Assembly (NCBI RefSeq): GCF_029894125.1 | Contig: NZ_JARXYZ010000044.1 | Location: 1-62,770, forward strand | Length of the DNA: 62,770 nucleotides | Direction of reading: 5' to 3' | Origin: Kitasatospora sp. MAA19 | Lineage (GTDB): Bacteria; Actinomycetota; Actinomycetes; Streptomycetales; Streptomycetaceae | Shown: positions 54,631 to 62,677 of the stretch, piece after piece | Position numbering within the stretch: the first letter of the stretch is position 1 | How the letters are laid out: every line of letters starts with the position of its first letter | Notes under the pieces: model-generated | Told to the model about the DNA's origin: nothing | The model's input: only the letters and a program-made list of their open reading frames with translations | The model's database searches: none | Made by a program: the position numbers and the translations under genes

Positions 54631-55158
54631 ATGACCCACACCGTCCTCGCCATCGGTACCGCCGCCCTCACCGCGAGCGGCTGCGTCTGGTACCTGCCCG
54701 CCATCGCCGACCTCCAGGCCGGCGCCGACCGGCCCCGCTCCACCCGTACGGCCGCGGCCGCCTGCGTCCTCTGGTGGGCGGCCCTGGCGCTGGCCGGCGG
54801 GCTGCTGCTCGCCCAGCCCGACTGGCGGCCCGCCGCACAGATCGCCCTCGCCGGGCTGGTCGGCGGGGCGGCGCTGCGGGTCCGGGCCCGATCGGAACGG
54901 CGCGGGGAGCAGCGGGAGTGCGCCGTCCACTGGGCCGCGCTGGACGCCGGGCCGGCGCCGCGCTCCGGGCGTCCCGCCGCCGTCGCCCTCGCGGGGTGGC
55001 TGGTCGTCGGTGCGGCGGTCGCCTCGCTGGGCGCGGTGGCGATCCTGCTGTCGGGCGAGGGCGGCCAGGGCCTCCGGGTGGCGCTCGCGGCGGCCTGTGG
55101 GGCGGTGGTCGCGCTCGCCTTCCTGCTGGCGGGGCTGGGCAGCGCGCGGCGGCGCTGA
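54631..55158 (+). CDS. Hypothetical membrane protein
   Basis: This 175-residue protein has about four to five hydrophobic helices (about residues 5-22, 40-60, 68-84, 118-138 and 146-168) with a short polar loop near residues 90-112 (R-S-E-R-R-G-E-Q-R-E-C). I recognise no family. GGAAGG lies about 12 bp before the ATG. It follows the oxidase gene but a strong hairpin separates them, so a shared role is only possible. Confidence 0.6.
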   Translation: MTHTVLAIGTAALTASGCVWYLPAIADLQAGADRPRSTRTAAAACVLWWAALALAGGLLLAQPDWRPAAQIALAGLVGGAALRVRARSERRGEQRECAVHWAALDAGPAPRSGRPAAVALAGWLVVGAAVASLGAVAILLSGEGGQGLRVALAAACGAVVALAFLLAGLGSARRR

Positions 55159-55354
55159 GGCGTCCTGCGGTACGGGCGGCGCGTCTCCTCCGGGAGCCGC
55201 GCCGCTGCTGCGCTCCGGGGTGCGGGAGCGGCCCGGGGGCCGTTCGTCGGGCCGGAATGGGGTCGTTGGGCCCTGGGCCCGGGGCCGGTGACCGGGGATG
55301 ATGCCGCTGGGCCCCGCCGGGAGTGTGCGGGGGTGACGAAGGTGGAGCCGCGTG

Positions 55355-56074
55355 ATGGCGACCAAGACGGCGGGCGCCGAAGCGCCGGCGCCGGTCCGGG
55401 TGTTCCTGCTGGACGACCACGAGGTGGTGCGCCGAGGGGTGCACGACCTGCTGGACGGCGAACCGGACCTGGAGGTGGTCGGGGAGGCCGCCACCGCCGA
55501 GCAGGCGCTCGTCCGGGTGCCCGCGCTGCGGCCCGACGTGGCGGTGCTGGATGTCCGGCTGGGCGACGGGGACGGGGTGTCGGTCTGCCGGGAGCTGCGG
55601 TCCCGGATGCCCGGGCTGGCCTGCCTGATGCTGACCTCCTTCGACGACGAGGAGGCACTGCTGGACGCCGTGATGGCGGGCGCCGCCGGATACGTGCTGA
55701 AGCAGATCAGCGGGACGGACCTGGTGGCCGCCGTCCGGACCGTCGCCTCGGGTCGCTCGATGCTCGACCCCGGTGCGGCCACCCGGCTGCTGAACCGTCT
55801 GCGCAACGACGCCGAACCCGCCCAGCCGGTCGTCACCGGGCCCGCCCTGACCGTGCGCGAGCAGGAGGTGCTGGCGCTGATCGGGGAGGGCCTGACCAAC
55901 CGGCAGATCGGCGAGCGGCTCTACCTCGCCGAGAAGACGGTGAAGAACCACGTGTCGCGGCTGCTCGCCAAGCTGGGCGTGGAGCGGCGGGTGCAGGCGG
56001 CGCTGATCGCCACCGAGCTACGCCAGGCGTCGGCCGCCGCGCAGGCGTCGCAGCCGCGCTCCCGCTGGCGCTGA
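55355..56074 (+). CDS. NarL/DevR-type response regulator
   Basis: This 239-residue regulator has a receiver domain (about residues 14-130; FLLDDHEVVRRGVHDLLDGE with the acidic pair, the phospho-acceptor Asp in VAVLDVRLGDGDG, and the Lys in GYVLKQISG) and a LuxR-type helix-turn-helix (about 160-225; LTVREQEVLALIGEGLTNRQ, YLAEKTVKNHVSRLL). It strongly resembles DevR/DosR of the actinobacterial hypoxia response, except for a variable C-terminal tail. No kinase gene is adjacent. GTG 55352 is an alternative start; ATG 55355 has better spacing. The PNPOx-like gene follows after 87 bp. Confidence 0.88.
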   Translation: MATKTAGAEAPAPVRVFLLDDHEVVRRGVHDLLDGEPDLEVVGEAATAEQALVRVPALRPDVAVLDVRLGDGDGVSVCRELRSRMPGLACLMLTSFDDEEALLDAVMAGAAGYVLKQISGTDLVAAVRTVASGRSMLDPGAATRLLNRLRNDAEPAQPVVTGPALTVREQEVLALIGEGLTNRQIGERLYLAEKTVKNHVSRLLAKLGVERRVQAALIATELRQASAAAQASQPRSRWR

Positions 56075-56161
56075 CGGCCCGTCCGCTGCCGACTGGGTGG
56101 GACCCCCGGCGGGACCATCGGCCCTCGCGGCGAGGCCACCGCCGGGGCGAGCATCGAGGGC

Positions 56162-56593
56162 ATGAACGGTGATCACGACCTGCTCGAACTTGACCGGGAG
56201 CGGGCGTTGGAGCTGCTGGCCCGGGCGGCGGTCGGCCGGGTGGTCTATACCATCCGAGCCCTCCCGGCGGTGCTGCCGGTGCGCTTCCGGCTGGACCTGT
56301 CGGACGGCGGCGGCGTCCTGCTCTCGGCCCCGGCCGGCTCCGAACTGGCGCGGGCCGTGGACGACGCCGTGATCGCCTTCGAGGCCGACGAGGTGGACGG
56401 CGCGGACGGCTCCGGCTGGTACGTCACCATCCTCGGCCGCGCCCAGGTCGGCCCCGCCGCCGGACGCACGCCCGGGGCCGTCCGGATCCGCATCCGCCCG
56501 GAACTGGTCGTCGGCCGGCGGCTCTCCCCGATCCGCTCGCACGATCCCGCCACGATCCGCCGCACTCCCGGTCGGGCGGGGGAGGCGAAGTGA
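56162..56593 (+). CDS. Pyridoxamine 5'-phosphate oxidase-like flavin-binding protein
   Basis: This 143-residue split-barrel protein has the DUF/PNPOx-like pattern L-x-R-x-x-V-G-R-V-V-Y-T, PVRFRLDLSDGGGVLLSAPA, FEADEVDG and WYVTILGRAQVG. Short family members bind FMN, F420 or heme and often belong to the DevR dormancy regulon; the neighbouring DevR-like gene supports that link. The start ATG 56162 has weak upstream pairing. The substrate is unknown. Confidence 0.78.
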   Translation: MNGDHDLLELDRERALELLARAAVGRVVYTIRALPAVLPVRFRLDLSDGGGVLLSAPAGSELARAVDDAVIAFEADEVDGADGSGWYVTILGRAQVGPAAGRTPGAVRIRIRPELVVGRRLSPIRSHDPATIRRTPGRAGEAK

Positions 56594-56713
56594 TCGACGG
56601 CGACGCCCAGGCCGTCGAGCGGCTGCCTGCCTTCCGTGCCTGAGGAGGTGCCACGACTCCAGCAGCGAGCGGGCCGTGCGGCGGAGTTCGAGTCTCCTAT
56701 GCTCCACAGCGCC

Positions 56714-56750
56714 TAATACTCCAGCCGGACTTCTCCATTCCCGCTGGTCA
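56714..56750. repeat. Solo IS701-type end relic
   Basis: TAATACTCCAG-6-TTCTCC-7-CTGGTCA is present here and, with exactly the same spacing, at 60164-60200 next to the IS701-family transposase. No transposase accompanies this copy. Confidence 0.65.
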
Positions 56751-56772
56751 GGGGGGGCCGGGCGACGGGGCG

Positions 56773-57270
56773 TCAGTCGCAGTCCTCGGCGGCCGCCTTG
56801 AGGTCGCCCAGCCAGGCCTCCAGGCCCTGACGCAGGATCGCGGCCGCGGCCGGGACGTGCGCGTCGACCTGCGGCCCGGAGTGGGTCTCCTCGGTGCGCA
56901 CCAGGACGCCGCCGGGGGCCGGGGTGAAGGTCCACACGTGCACGCCGTCGATGTGCAGTCCCTCGGCGACGGCGGGGCCGGTCCAGCGGATGCAGGCACC
57001 GGGCTTCAGCTGCCGGACGGTGGAGGTGATGTCCAGGGAAGGGCGGAGGTGGCCGGGGCGGGCGGCAGCGGGGTGGTCCAGTGGAACGCCGAGCCGTCCG
57101 CGCAGCGGGCCGTGATCCAGGCGTTCGACGCCGGCCACGGCCCGTTGCCAGGACGGCCAGCGGGCGGGCAGCGCGACGCTGACGATCGAGACGTCCAGCA
57201 GGGTCCTCGCGAGTCGCAGATCCAAGGGATGGTCCTGCCTCACCCCGCGCGGCGGCAGCCGGGTGGTCAT
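56773..57270 (-). pseudogene. SRPBCC (polyketide cyclase/dehydrase-like) protein with probable double frameshift
   Basis: The frame from ATG 57270 encodes 165 residues. The C-terminal half is clearly SRPBCC-like (TSTVRQLKPGACIRWTGPAV, HIDGVHVWTFTPAPGGVLVR). The start holds ARWPSWQRAVAGVERLDHGP. Between them the expected core strand appears in another frame (G-S-A-F-H-W-T-T-P-L-P-P-A), so two compensating frameshifts around 57000-57095 are likely. Either the protein is damaged or the sequence has two indel errors. It may bind a hydrophobic ligand if intact. Confidence 0.5.
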
Positions 57271-57389
57271 CCGGGCCGACCCACGGATGCGCCGGGACGG
57301 CAACGGTGCTGCTCGTCCCTTCGTGCGGAAAGGGGAAGGCGGCCGGTCGAAGCGCCGACCGCCTTCGGTGCGCCCCGATGCCGGGCGCC

Positions 57390-57545
57390 TCACCGGGTGA
57401 CGACGGTGATCGTTCCGGCGCCTCCTTCTCGGTGCTGTGCGGCCAGGGCTTCCTGGTAGGTGACGTACTGGCGAACGGTGCCGTCAGGCAGGTTCAGCTG
57501 GTAAACGACGGTTTGCGGTGATCCTCCGCCGCAGTTGCAGGCCAT
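57390..57545 (-). CDS. Small MACNCGGG-type phage-like protein (DUF7196-like)
   Basis: The 51-residue protein starts M-A-C-N-C-G-G-G-S-P and continues YQLNLPDGTVRQYVTYQEAL to a short basic end. Peptides of this shape, with an N-terminal C-x-C-G-G-G and one small beta-alpha unit, are common in actinophage structural gene blocks. It is short and easily missed. ATG 57545 is preceded by GGAAAGGA. It lies just downstream of the DUF1360 gene on the same strand and is probably co-transcribed. Its function is unknown; the Cys pair might bind metal. Confidence 0.6.
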   Translation of the reverse strand: MACNCGGGSPQTVVYQLNLPDGTVRQYVTYQEALAAQHREGGAGTITVVTR

Positions 57546-57602
57546 GAGTTCAGTGTCCTTTCCGGGTGCTGGGGTTCGGGTCTTCTGGAGAGGGGGCGTT
57601 GG

Positions 57603-57890
57603 TCAGTCCAGCCATCGTGAGGCCACACCCGCCAGGTACGAGATGCTGAGCGCGGTCGCCGGTATCCGGAACCACGGGCTGCCCTCCAGGCAGGCGGCGC
57701 AGCCGGCCGCGACGGCGGACACCCAGACGCTCGAACACCAGCCGCAGGTGATCAGATAGGCGGCCTTGGACTCCTCGCCGAAGCGATCGGCGACCCAGAT
57801 CCTGAGACCGCCCGCGAGGGTGTCCTTGGTCAGGAAACGGGTGACGCGGCAGGTGGCGCCGAGCGCGAGAAGGAACATGGTCAAGCTCAT
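57603..57890 (-). CDS. DUF1360 family membrane protein
   Basis: This 95-residue protein has a hydrophobic start (MSLTMFLLALGATCRVTRFL), a charged middle (ADRFGEESKAAYLITCGWCS with Cys-x2-Cys) and a second membrane segment, the DUF1360 layout found in phages and sporulating bacteria. ATG 57888-57890 follows GGAG. It sits between the MACNCGGG protein and the Ig-repeat protein on one strand, suggesting a small module of phage origin. The role is unknown. Confidence 0.72.
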   Translation of the reverse strand: MSLTMFLLALGATCRVTRFLTKDTLAGGLRIWVADRFGEESKAAYLITCGWCSSVWVSAVAAGCAACLEGSPWFRIPATALSISYLAGVASRWLD

Positions 57891-57976
57891 CGGGACAACT
57901 CCACTGACCAGGGACGCGGCAGTACGGTTGCGGGCGTGGCGGCGGGTACGGCGGCTTCGCCGCTACGCCCCAGCGC

Positions 57977-58013
57977 GTCCGTCCCCCCGCCGTGCGAGGG
58001 CGGGGGGACGGAC
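57977..58013 (-). terminator. Hairpin after the Ig-repeat gene
   Basis: GTCCGTCCCCCCGCC and GGCGGGGGGACGGAC form a perfect 15-bp stem with a 7-nt loop, 110 bp beyond the stop of the minus-strand Ig-repeat gene. No T-run. Confidence 0.78.
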
Positions 58014-58123
58014 CTTCGAGGTCGGCTGCTCATCTGCGGACGATGAGGTCAGGCCTCACCTGGCTCGGCCACCAGTACCGGTCCGCGATCCACGTCCCGG
58101 GCCCGATAGGACCGGTCCGGTCA

Positions 58124-59605
58124 CTACTGCGGCCGGCAGGGCAGCAGGGTGCCGGTCGACTGCAGCGTCGTGCCGCCGACGGTGGCGGTCGCGGTGAAGG
58201 CGCCGGATTGGACCTGAAGCAGGTTCAGGTCGGTGGTGAGGGTCGCGATCCCGGACGCGTCCGTCACCGCCGAGCCCACCGGCTGTCCGGCGATGAGGAA
58301 GTTCACCGTCACGCCGGCGGCCGCGGGAGTGAGCTGGGCCTTCAGTGTGGCGATGAAGGGGTACGGCTGCCCGTGCGAGGGGGTCGCCAGCGCGTGCTCC
58401 CAGTGGCCCCGCCAGCAGGACGGCAGCGCCTGCAGGCTCGCGGCGGGGCCGCCTACGCCGACGGTGATCGGGACGGGGAGCGAGACGACGTTGGTGCAGG
58501 TGCAGGTGGTGCCGGCCGCGGTGACGGTGGCGGTCAGCGACACCGGCCCGGCGGTGAGGAAGGTCATCGACCCGGTGGCGATGCCGAGTGCGCTGGTGGT
58601 GGCGGTCACCGGGGTGGCCCCGTCGCCGTTGAAGGTGACCGTCGCACCCGGAACGGGCACGCCGTTGCACAGCACCACCGCGGACACGACGGCGGGCTGG
58701 CCGGCGACCACCGGGGTCACCGGCGGCAGCAGGAACACCAGGCAGGTCGGCGGCGCGGTCACCGTGACGGTGACCGGGATGGAGACGACGTTGGTGCAGG
58801 TGCAGCCGGTGCCGGCCGCGGTGACGGTGGCGGTCAGCGACACCGGCCCGGTGGTGAGGAAGGTCATCGACCCGGTGGCGATGCCGAGTGCGCTGGTGGT
58901 GGCGGTCACCGGGGTGGCCCCGTCGCCGTTGAAGGTGACCGTCGCACCCGGAACGGGCACGCCGTTGCACAGCACCACCGCGGACACGACGGTGGGCTGG
59001 CCGGCGACTATCGGGCCGACCACCGGCTGGATGATGACCACCGAACAGGTCGACGGCGCCGGCACGGTGACGGTGATCGGCACGAAGGTGCAGGCCGCAC
59101 AGGTGCCGGCGGAGGGGGTGAAGCTGACCCCCACCACCTGACCGGCCGTCAGCGACAGTCCCAGACCGACCGGACCGACCACGCCGTTGACCACCGGGGC
59201 GGTGACCGTGGCCCCGCCCGGCAGGGTGTAGGTCAGGGTGCCGTTGACGGAAATCAGGCCGGCGCTGCAGGTCAGGGTGGTCTCGGCGGTCACGAGGCCG
59301 CCGACGGCGATCGACAGCGTCGTGGAGATGGTCCCGGCCGGCGCCGCGTCGACGGTGACCGTGCCGCTGTCGACCGCGACCACCGTGGCGACGGCATTCA
59401 GGTAGGTCACCAGGACCAGCTGCGCGCCGGAGCCGACAGCCGTGAACGTCACCGGTCCGGCGGCGCCGGCGACCACCGGCAGCGACTGCGGGGCGGCGCC
59501 GTCATAGAAGAAGACAGCGGTGGCGGCCGCCGCGGGCGCGCCGGTGGCCGTGGCGGTGAAGGCGGAACACGCCGCCACGGGAGTGGGAACGATGGTTACT
59601 GCCAT
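58124..59605 (-). CDS. Ig-like repeat protein
   Basis: The 493-residue protein starts at ATG 59605 (MAVTIVPTPVAACSAF) with no signal peptide or membrane anchor. It is built of Thr/Val/Ala-rich beta-sandwich units: two central ones of about 100 residues are nearly identical (VVSAVVLCNGVPVPGATVTF, TGSMTFLT-GPVSLTATVT), and related units lie on either side. This is the bacterial Ig-like (Big/invasin-type) fold. Each unit carries a C-T-C-T-N or C-x-x-C pair that might form disulfides outside the cell. It heads a phage-like trio; a role as surface fibre or virion-like adhesin is inference, because the export route is unclear. Confidence 0.78.
   Translation of the reverse strand: MAVTIVPTPVAACSAFTATATGAPAAAATAVFFYDGAAPQSLPVVAGAAGPVTFTAVGSGAQLVLVTYLNAVATVVAVDSGTVTVDAAPAGTISTTLSIAVGGLVTAETTLTCSAGLISVNGTLTYTLPGGATVTAPVVNGVVGPVGLGLSLTAGQVVGVSFTPSAGTCAACTFVPITVTVPAPSTCSVVIIQPVVGPIVAGQPTVVSAVVLCNGVPVPGATVTFNGDGATPVTATTSALGIATGSMTFLTTGPVSLTATVTAAGTGCTCTNVVSIPVTVTVTAPPTCLVFLLPPVTPVVAGQPAVVSAVVLCNGVPVPGATVTFNGDGATPVTATTSALGIATGSMTFLTAGPVSLTATVTAAGTTCTCTNVVSLPVPITVGVGGPAASLQALPSCWRGHWEHALATPSHGQPYPFIATLKAQLTPAAAGVTVNFLIAGQPVGSAVTDASGIATLTTDLNLLQVQSGAFTATATVGGTTLQSTGTLLPCRPQ
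58477..59020. repeat. Two near-identical 244-bp repeats, 300-bp period
   Basis: Positions 58477-58720 and 58777-59020 differ at only a few bases (for example GTGGTGCCG versus CCGGTGCCG, and GCGGTGAGG versus GTGGTGAGG). They encode successive Ig-like units of the protein on the minus strand. Confidence 0.85.
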
Positions 59606-59989
59606 GTGAGCAGCCCCTTGAGCGAGTCGGGAGTGGGGCTGCCCGAACACGGCCGCGCCAGATGGTACGGCCGACGAATTCCACCTGTCAGGGTGCCCGT
59701 GTATGGGGACGGTGACCCGTCAAGCGATCACCACCCCGACGCCCCGACAGGGGAATGGGCACCCCACAGTCGGTCACTGCCATTACAACTACACCGGCCG
59801 GCCAAGGCCATACCCCCCCGATCGAATAACCCGTATGGGCCAACGTTCGGAACACCACCACACCCAACAGTCGCTCCGACCACGGAACTTGCACCGCACG
59901 GGGCGCACTGCACGACTCCGCACGCCCCGTTCCCGCCACACTGACCGCCTGCCGGAGCGGTACGCCGCGGCAGTTGCCGGCGGGGACGA
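59606..59989. other. Intergenic region upstream of the Ig-repeat gene
   Basis: No gene is supported. GC is lower than average, consistent with the promoter of the Ig-repeat gene. The left part holds its AAGGGGC ribosome binding site; the right part runs into transposase debris. Confidence 0.45.
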
Positions 59990-60138
59990 GCGGCGATCAA
60001 CGCGGCCATGTACTCCAGCGCCCGCCCTCGCGGCTCCGATCTGGTGAAACGCGATGCAAAGCGGGCATGCAACCCCGCCACCGCCGCCTTCCACTCCTCG
60101 ACCTGCCCCACCCCAAGATCAATCACCCGCCGAGGCAA
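59990..60138 (-). pseudogene. N-terminal fragment of an IS701-family transposase
   Basis: The minus strand encodes LGVGQVEEWKAAVAGLHARF and then RSEPRGRALEYMAALIAARP, the start region of IS701 transposases (W...LH.RF..RF.R.EPR.RA..Y..GL). It stops matching after about 50 codons. It lies downstream of the larger transposase fragment, so it belongs to a different, lost copy. Confidence 0.55.
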
Positions 60139-60163
60139 TCATGATCAAGTGCGGTTGCAGTAC

Positions 60164-60200
60164 TAATACTCCAGTGAGAGTTCTCCGTATGTCCTGGTCA
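60164..60200. repeat. IS701-type element end
   Basis: TAATACTCCAG-6-TTCTCC-7-CTGGTCA lies beyond the 3' end of the transposase and is shared with a solo copy at 56714-56750. It is taken as the terminal sequence of the element. Confidence 0.6.
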
Positions 60201-60239
60201 GCGGCCTGGTGGCGGTGAGTGTAGCGGCCTGATGTCCCA

Positions 60240-61438
60240 TCAGGGACGGTCTTCATGAGATCGCCCCTCGATCGTGTGCAGCCGACGTTGGTAGTGACAG
60301 CGGCGGGCGATGGCCTGGCGTTGTCGGCGCCAGGTGGACCAGTTCAAGGAGTGAGCGCGGGGCGAGCACCGTGGCGGACGCGGCCCGTGGGGGCGGCCAG
60401 CCGCCAGGAGCCGCCGGATCTCTGCCACGGTGAGGTCCACCAAGGCGCGGGAACCGTTTCTGCAGCCCCCTTTGATGCCGCCGCCATCGCGGCCAGGAAG
60501 GCGTGGGCGAGCATGGCCAGGGTGATGTGCCGCATCCAGCCGGTGTAGCGACGGACCTCGTACTGATCCAGGCCGCATTCGTTCTTCGCAGCCTGGAAGC
60601 ACTCCTCGATCGCCCAGCGCATCCCGGCAATTCGCACCAACTGCTCAACAGTCGTTTCGAGTTGTGAGTAGGCGAGGTAGTAGGTGATCTCGTCGGGCCT
60701 GCTCAGGCTGCGGCGGGCCAGTGCCCACCGCTGGCGGACCTGGACCTCGCCCTGGTAGTCGAACTCCGCCACGGCGGGCAGCCGGATGGCCGCCCAGTCG
60801 TAGATACGCGGTCCCTTTGCGCTGGCACCGCACGAGATCCGCTGCCAGGCGTCGGCCGGGGCCTGGGAGAACAGCCAGCCGATGCGTGGACAGCCCACGC
60901 TGAACTGGGGCTTGGGCACTGCCAGGACATAGCCGACACCGGACTGTTCCAGCAGTCGGCGGAAGCGTCCTTCCTGTCCGTAAGCCGAGTCGGCAGTGAC
61001 CCAGGCGATGGGCAGCGGGGAGGCAAGTGCGCGTAGGACCAGGGCCTTGGCGAGCTGGCCCTTGGTGTGGAACTCCCGCTCGTCGGGGATCTTCGCCGCG
61101 CGGCAGCGGTCCCGATCCTCGGTCCAGGACCTGGGCAGGTAGAGCTCGCGGTCGACAAGGGCCCGTCCGCGGCTGGTGACGTAGGCGGCGAAGACTCCGA
61201 TCTGGCAGTTCTCGGTGCGGCCGGCGGTGCCGGAGTACTGGCGTTGCGCACCGGCGGAGGTGGTGCCTTTCTTGACGAAGCCGGTGTCATCGATGATCAG
61301 GACTCCGTCGTTCTCGCCGAGGTGTTCGGCGACGCAGTGCTGGAGTTCGTCGCGGATCTCGTCCGCGTTCCAGCGGGCGCCGGCGAGCAGGTGCTGGAGG
61401 CCGTCGGGGGTGGTGTGGCCGGCGTACTCGGCCAGCTG
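60240..61438 (-). pseudogene. IS701-family transposase, intron-interrupted and frameshifted
   Basis: From the intron junction at 61438 the minus strand reads QLAEYAGHTTPDGLQHLLAG, then the DDE core (DGVLIIDDTGFVKKGTTSAG, WVTADSAYGQEGRFRRLLEQ, GMRWAIEECFQAAKNECGLD), typical of IS701. Near 60446 homology shifts frame, and the true C-terminus (LVDLTVAEIRRLLA, then STWRRQRQAIARRCHYQRRL) is read in the second frame to 60240. The N-terminal part is cut off by the group II intron. The transposase is inactive. Confidence 0.8.
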
Positions 61439-61536
61439 GTGAGGTCGGTCCGGGGCGCCCTGCCGACGTTGCCGTCGGTGGGTTTCCCCGAACCGCCTCC
61501 CGAACCGGACGTGCCCGATTTCCAGGCATCCGGCTC
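61439..61536 (-). ncRNA. Group II intron domains V-VI
   Basis: Domain V reads GAGCCGGATGCC, a GGAAAT-containing turn and GGGCACGTCCGGTTC (61502-61536), the catalytic hairpin of group II ribozymes. Further along, CCGACG-GCAA-CGTCGG (61463-61478) forms a hairpin with a GNRA loop before the CTCAC end. Confidence 0.78.
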
Positions 61537-61549
61537 TCCACAAGCCCTC

Positions 61550-62677
61550 TCAGGCGACCGCGTCGATCGTGGCCCCGCTGGGCCAGGGCGAGGGGATCTT
61601 GGTCCCGCGATACAGGTAGCGGCTGGTCCGCACCTTCGCGGCCTTGAACAAGACCACCTCGCCGTCGGCGGGCCACCATCGGCCCACGCAGTAACGACGG
61701 CGCAGGGTCTTCCAGTTGGTCCGGCGATGTTTGTGCCGCAGCCATCCGAAGACCTGTCGCCACGTGAAGGCCGACAGGTACTGGAAGGTCGCGGACGACA
61801 CGCCGTGCCGGAAGTACGCCGTCCAGCCCCGCAGTACCGGGTTGAGCCGGTGCAGCACGGCCGCCAGCGGTAGGTTCGTGTCCTGTCTGCACAGCGTCTT
61901 GACCTTATCGTCACGGGTCCCGGTCACGGCGATCAGGAAGTCGTCCGCGTACCGGAACAGCCGGTAGTTGGGCAGCTTCCGGCGCCGACGCCTGGCCCGC
62001 TCCGCCTGAGTGGAGTTCGGCCCGCCCGGACCGGCCGCGATGAACTCATCGAGGACGGAAAGGGCGATGTTTGCCAGCAGTGGTGACAGGATCCCTCCCT
62101 GCGGAGTGCCGCTGTCGGTCTCCCTGGACAAGCCGCCCTCGGTGAGGATGCCCGCCTTCAAGAACGCCTTCACCAGGTCCAGAACGCGACGGTCCCCGAT
62201 CCGCCGACGCACCCGGTCCATCAGGGCCGCGTGGTCGATCGAGTCGAAGCACGCCTCGATGTCACCCTCCACCATCCACTCGTAGGAGTTCTTGGCGAAG
62301 TGGTGCGCTTCGGCGAGCGCGTCATGAGCCCGGCGCTTGGGACGGAACCCGTAGGAGCACGGGAGGAAATCCGCCTCGAAGATCGGCTCCAACACCAGCT
62401 TCAGGGACGCCTGGACAACCCTGTCCCGCACGGTGGGAATGCCCAACCGACGGCGCTTGGCCGTTCCCGGCTTGGGAATCATCCTCTCCCGCACGGGCAG
62501 CGGCTGGAAGTTACGACCCTTCAGAACGGATCGCACCTCGTCGAGGAAGACCTCGACCCCGCGCCCGGCCTCCACGGAGCGGGCGGTCTGCCCGTCCACC
62601 CCGGCCGAGCGAGCACCCCTGTTACCCCGCACCCGAGCCCACGCGACCAGCAAGAACGCGGGATCAGCAACGAGATT
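61550..62677 (-). pseudogene. Group II intron reverse transcriptase/maturase, internally deleted
   Basis: The frame encodes the RT core (LLVAWARVRGNRGARSAGVD, ERMIPKPGTAKRRRLGIPTV, VEGDIEACFDSIDHAALMDR, GTPQGGILSPLLANIALS, the active site FRYADDFL) and the maturase X region (LHRLNPVLRGWTAYFRHGVS). After YADDFLIAVTGTRDD it jumps to KVKTLCRQDTNLPL; about 70 residues usually found between (the L-x-x-x-K-T and FLGF region) are missing without loss of frame. There is no HNH endonuclease. The N-terminus is cut at 62677 by a second intron end. Mobility from this copy is unlikely. Confidence 0.75.

Noticed and set aside
52723..55899. Minus-strand ORF of 1058 codons opposite ctaD
   Set aside because: Shadow of the oxidase gene, which has all heme and copper ligands in the plus strand.
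58477..59020. Possible CRISPR-like repeat
   Set aside because: The repeats are 244 bp long, coding and in frame with Ig-like units; there are no short repeats with unique spacers.
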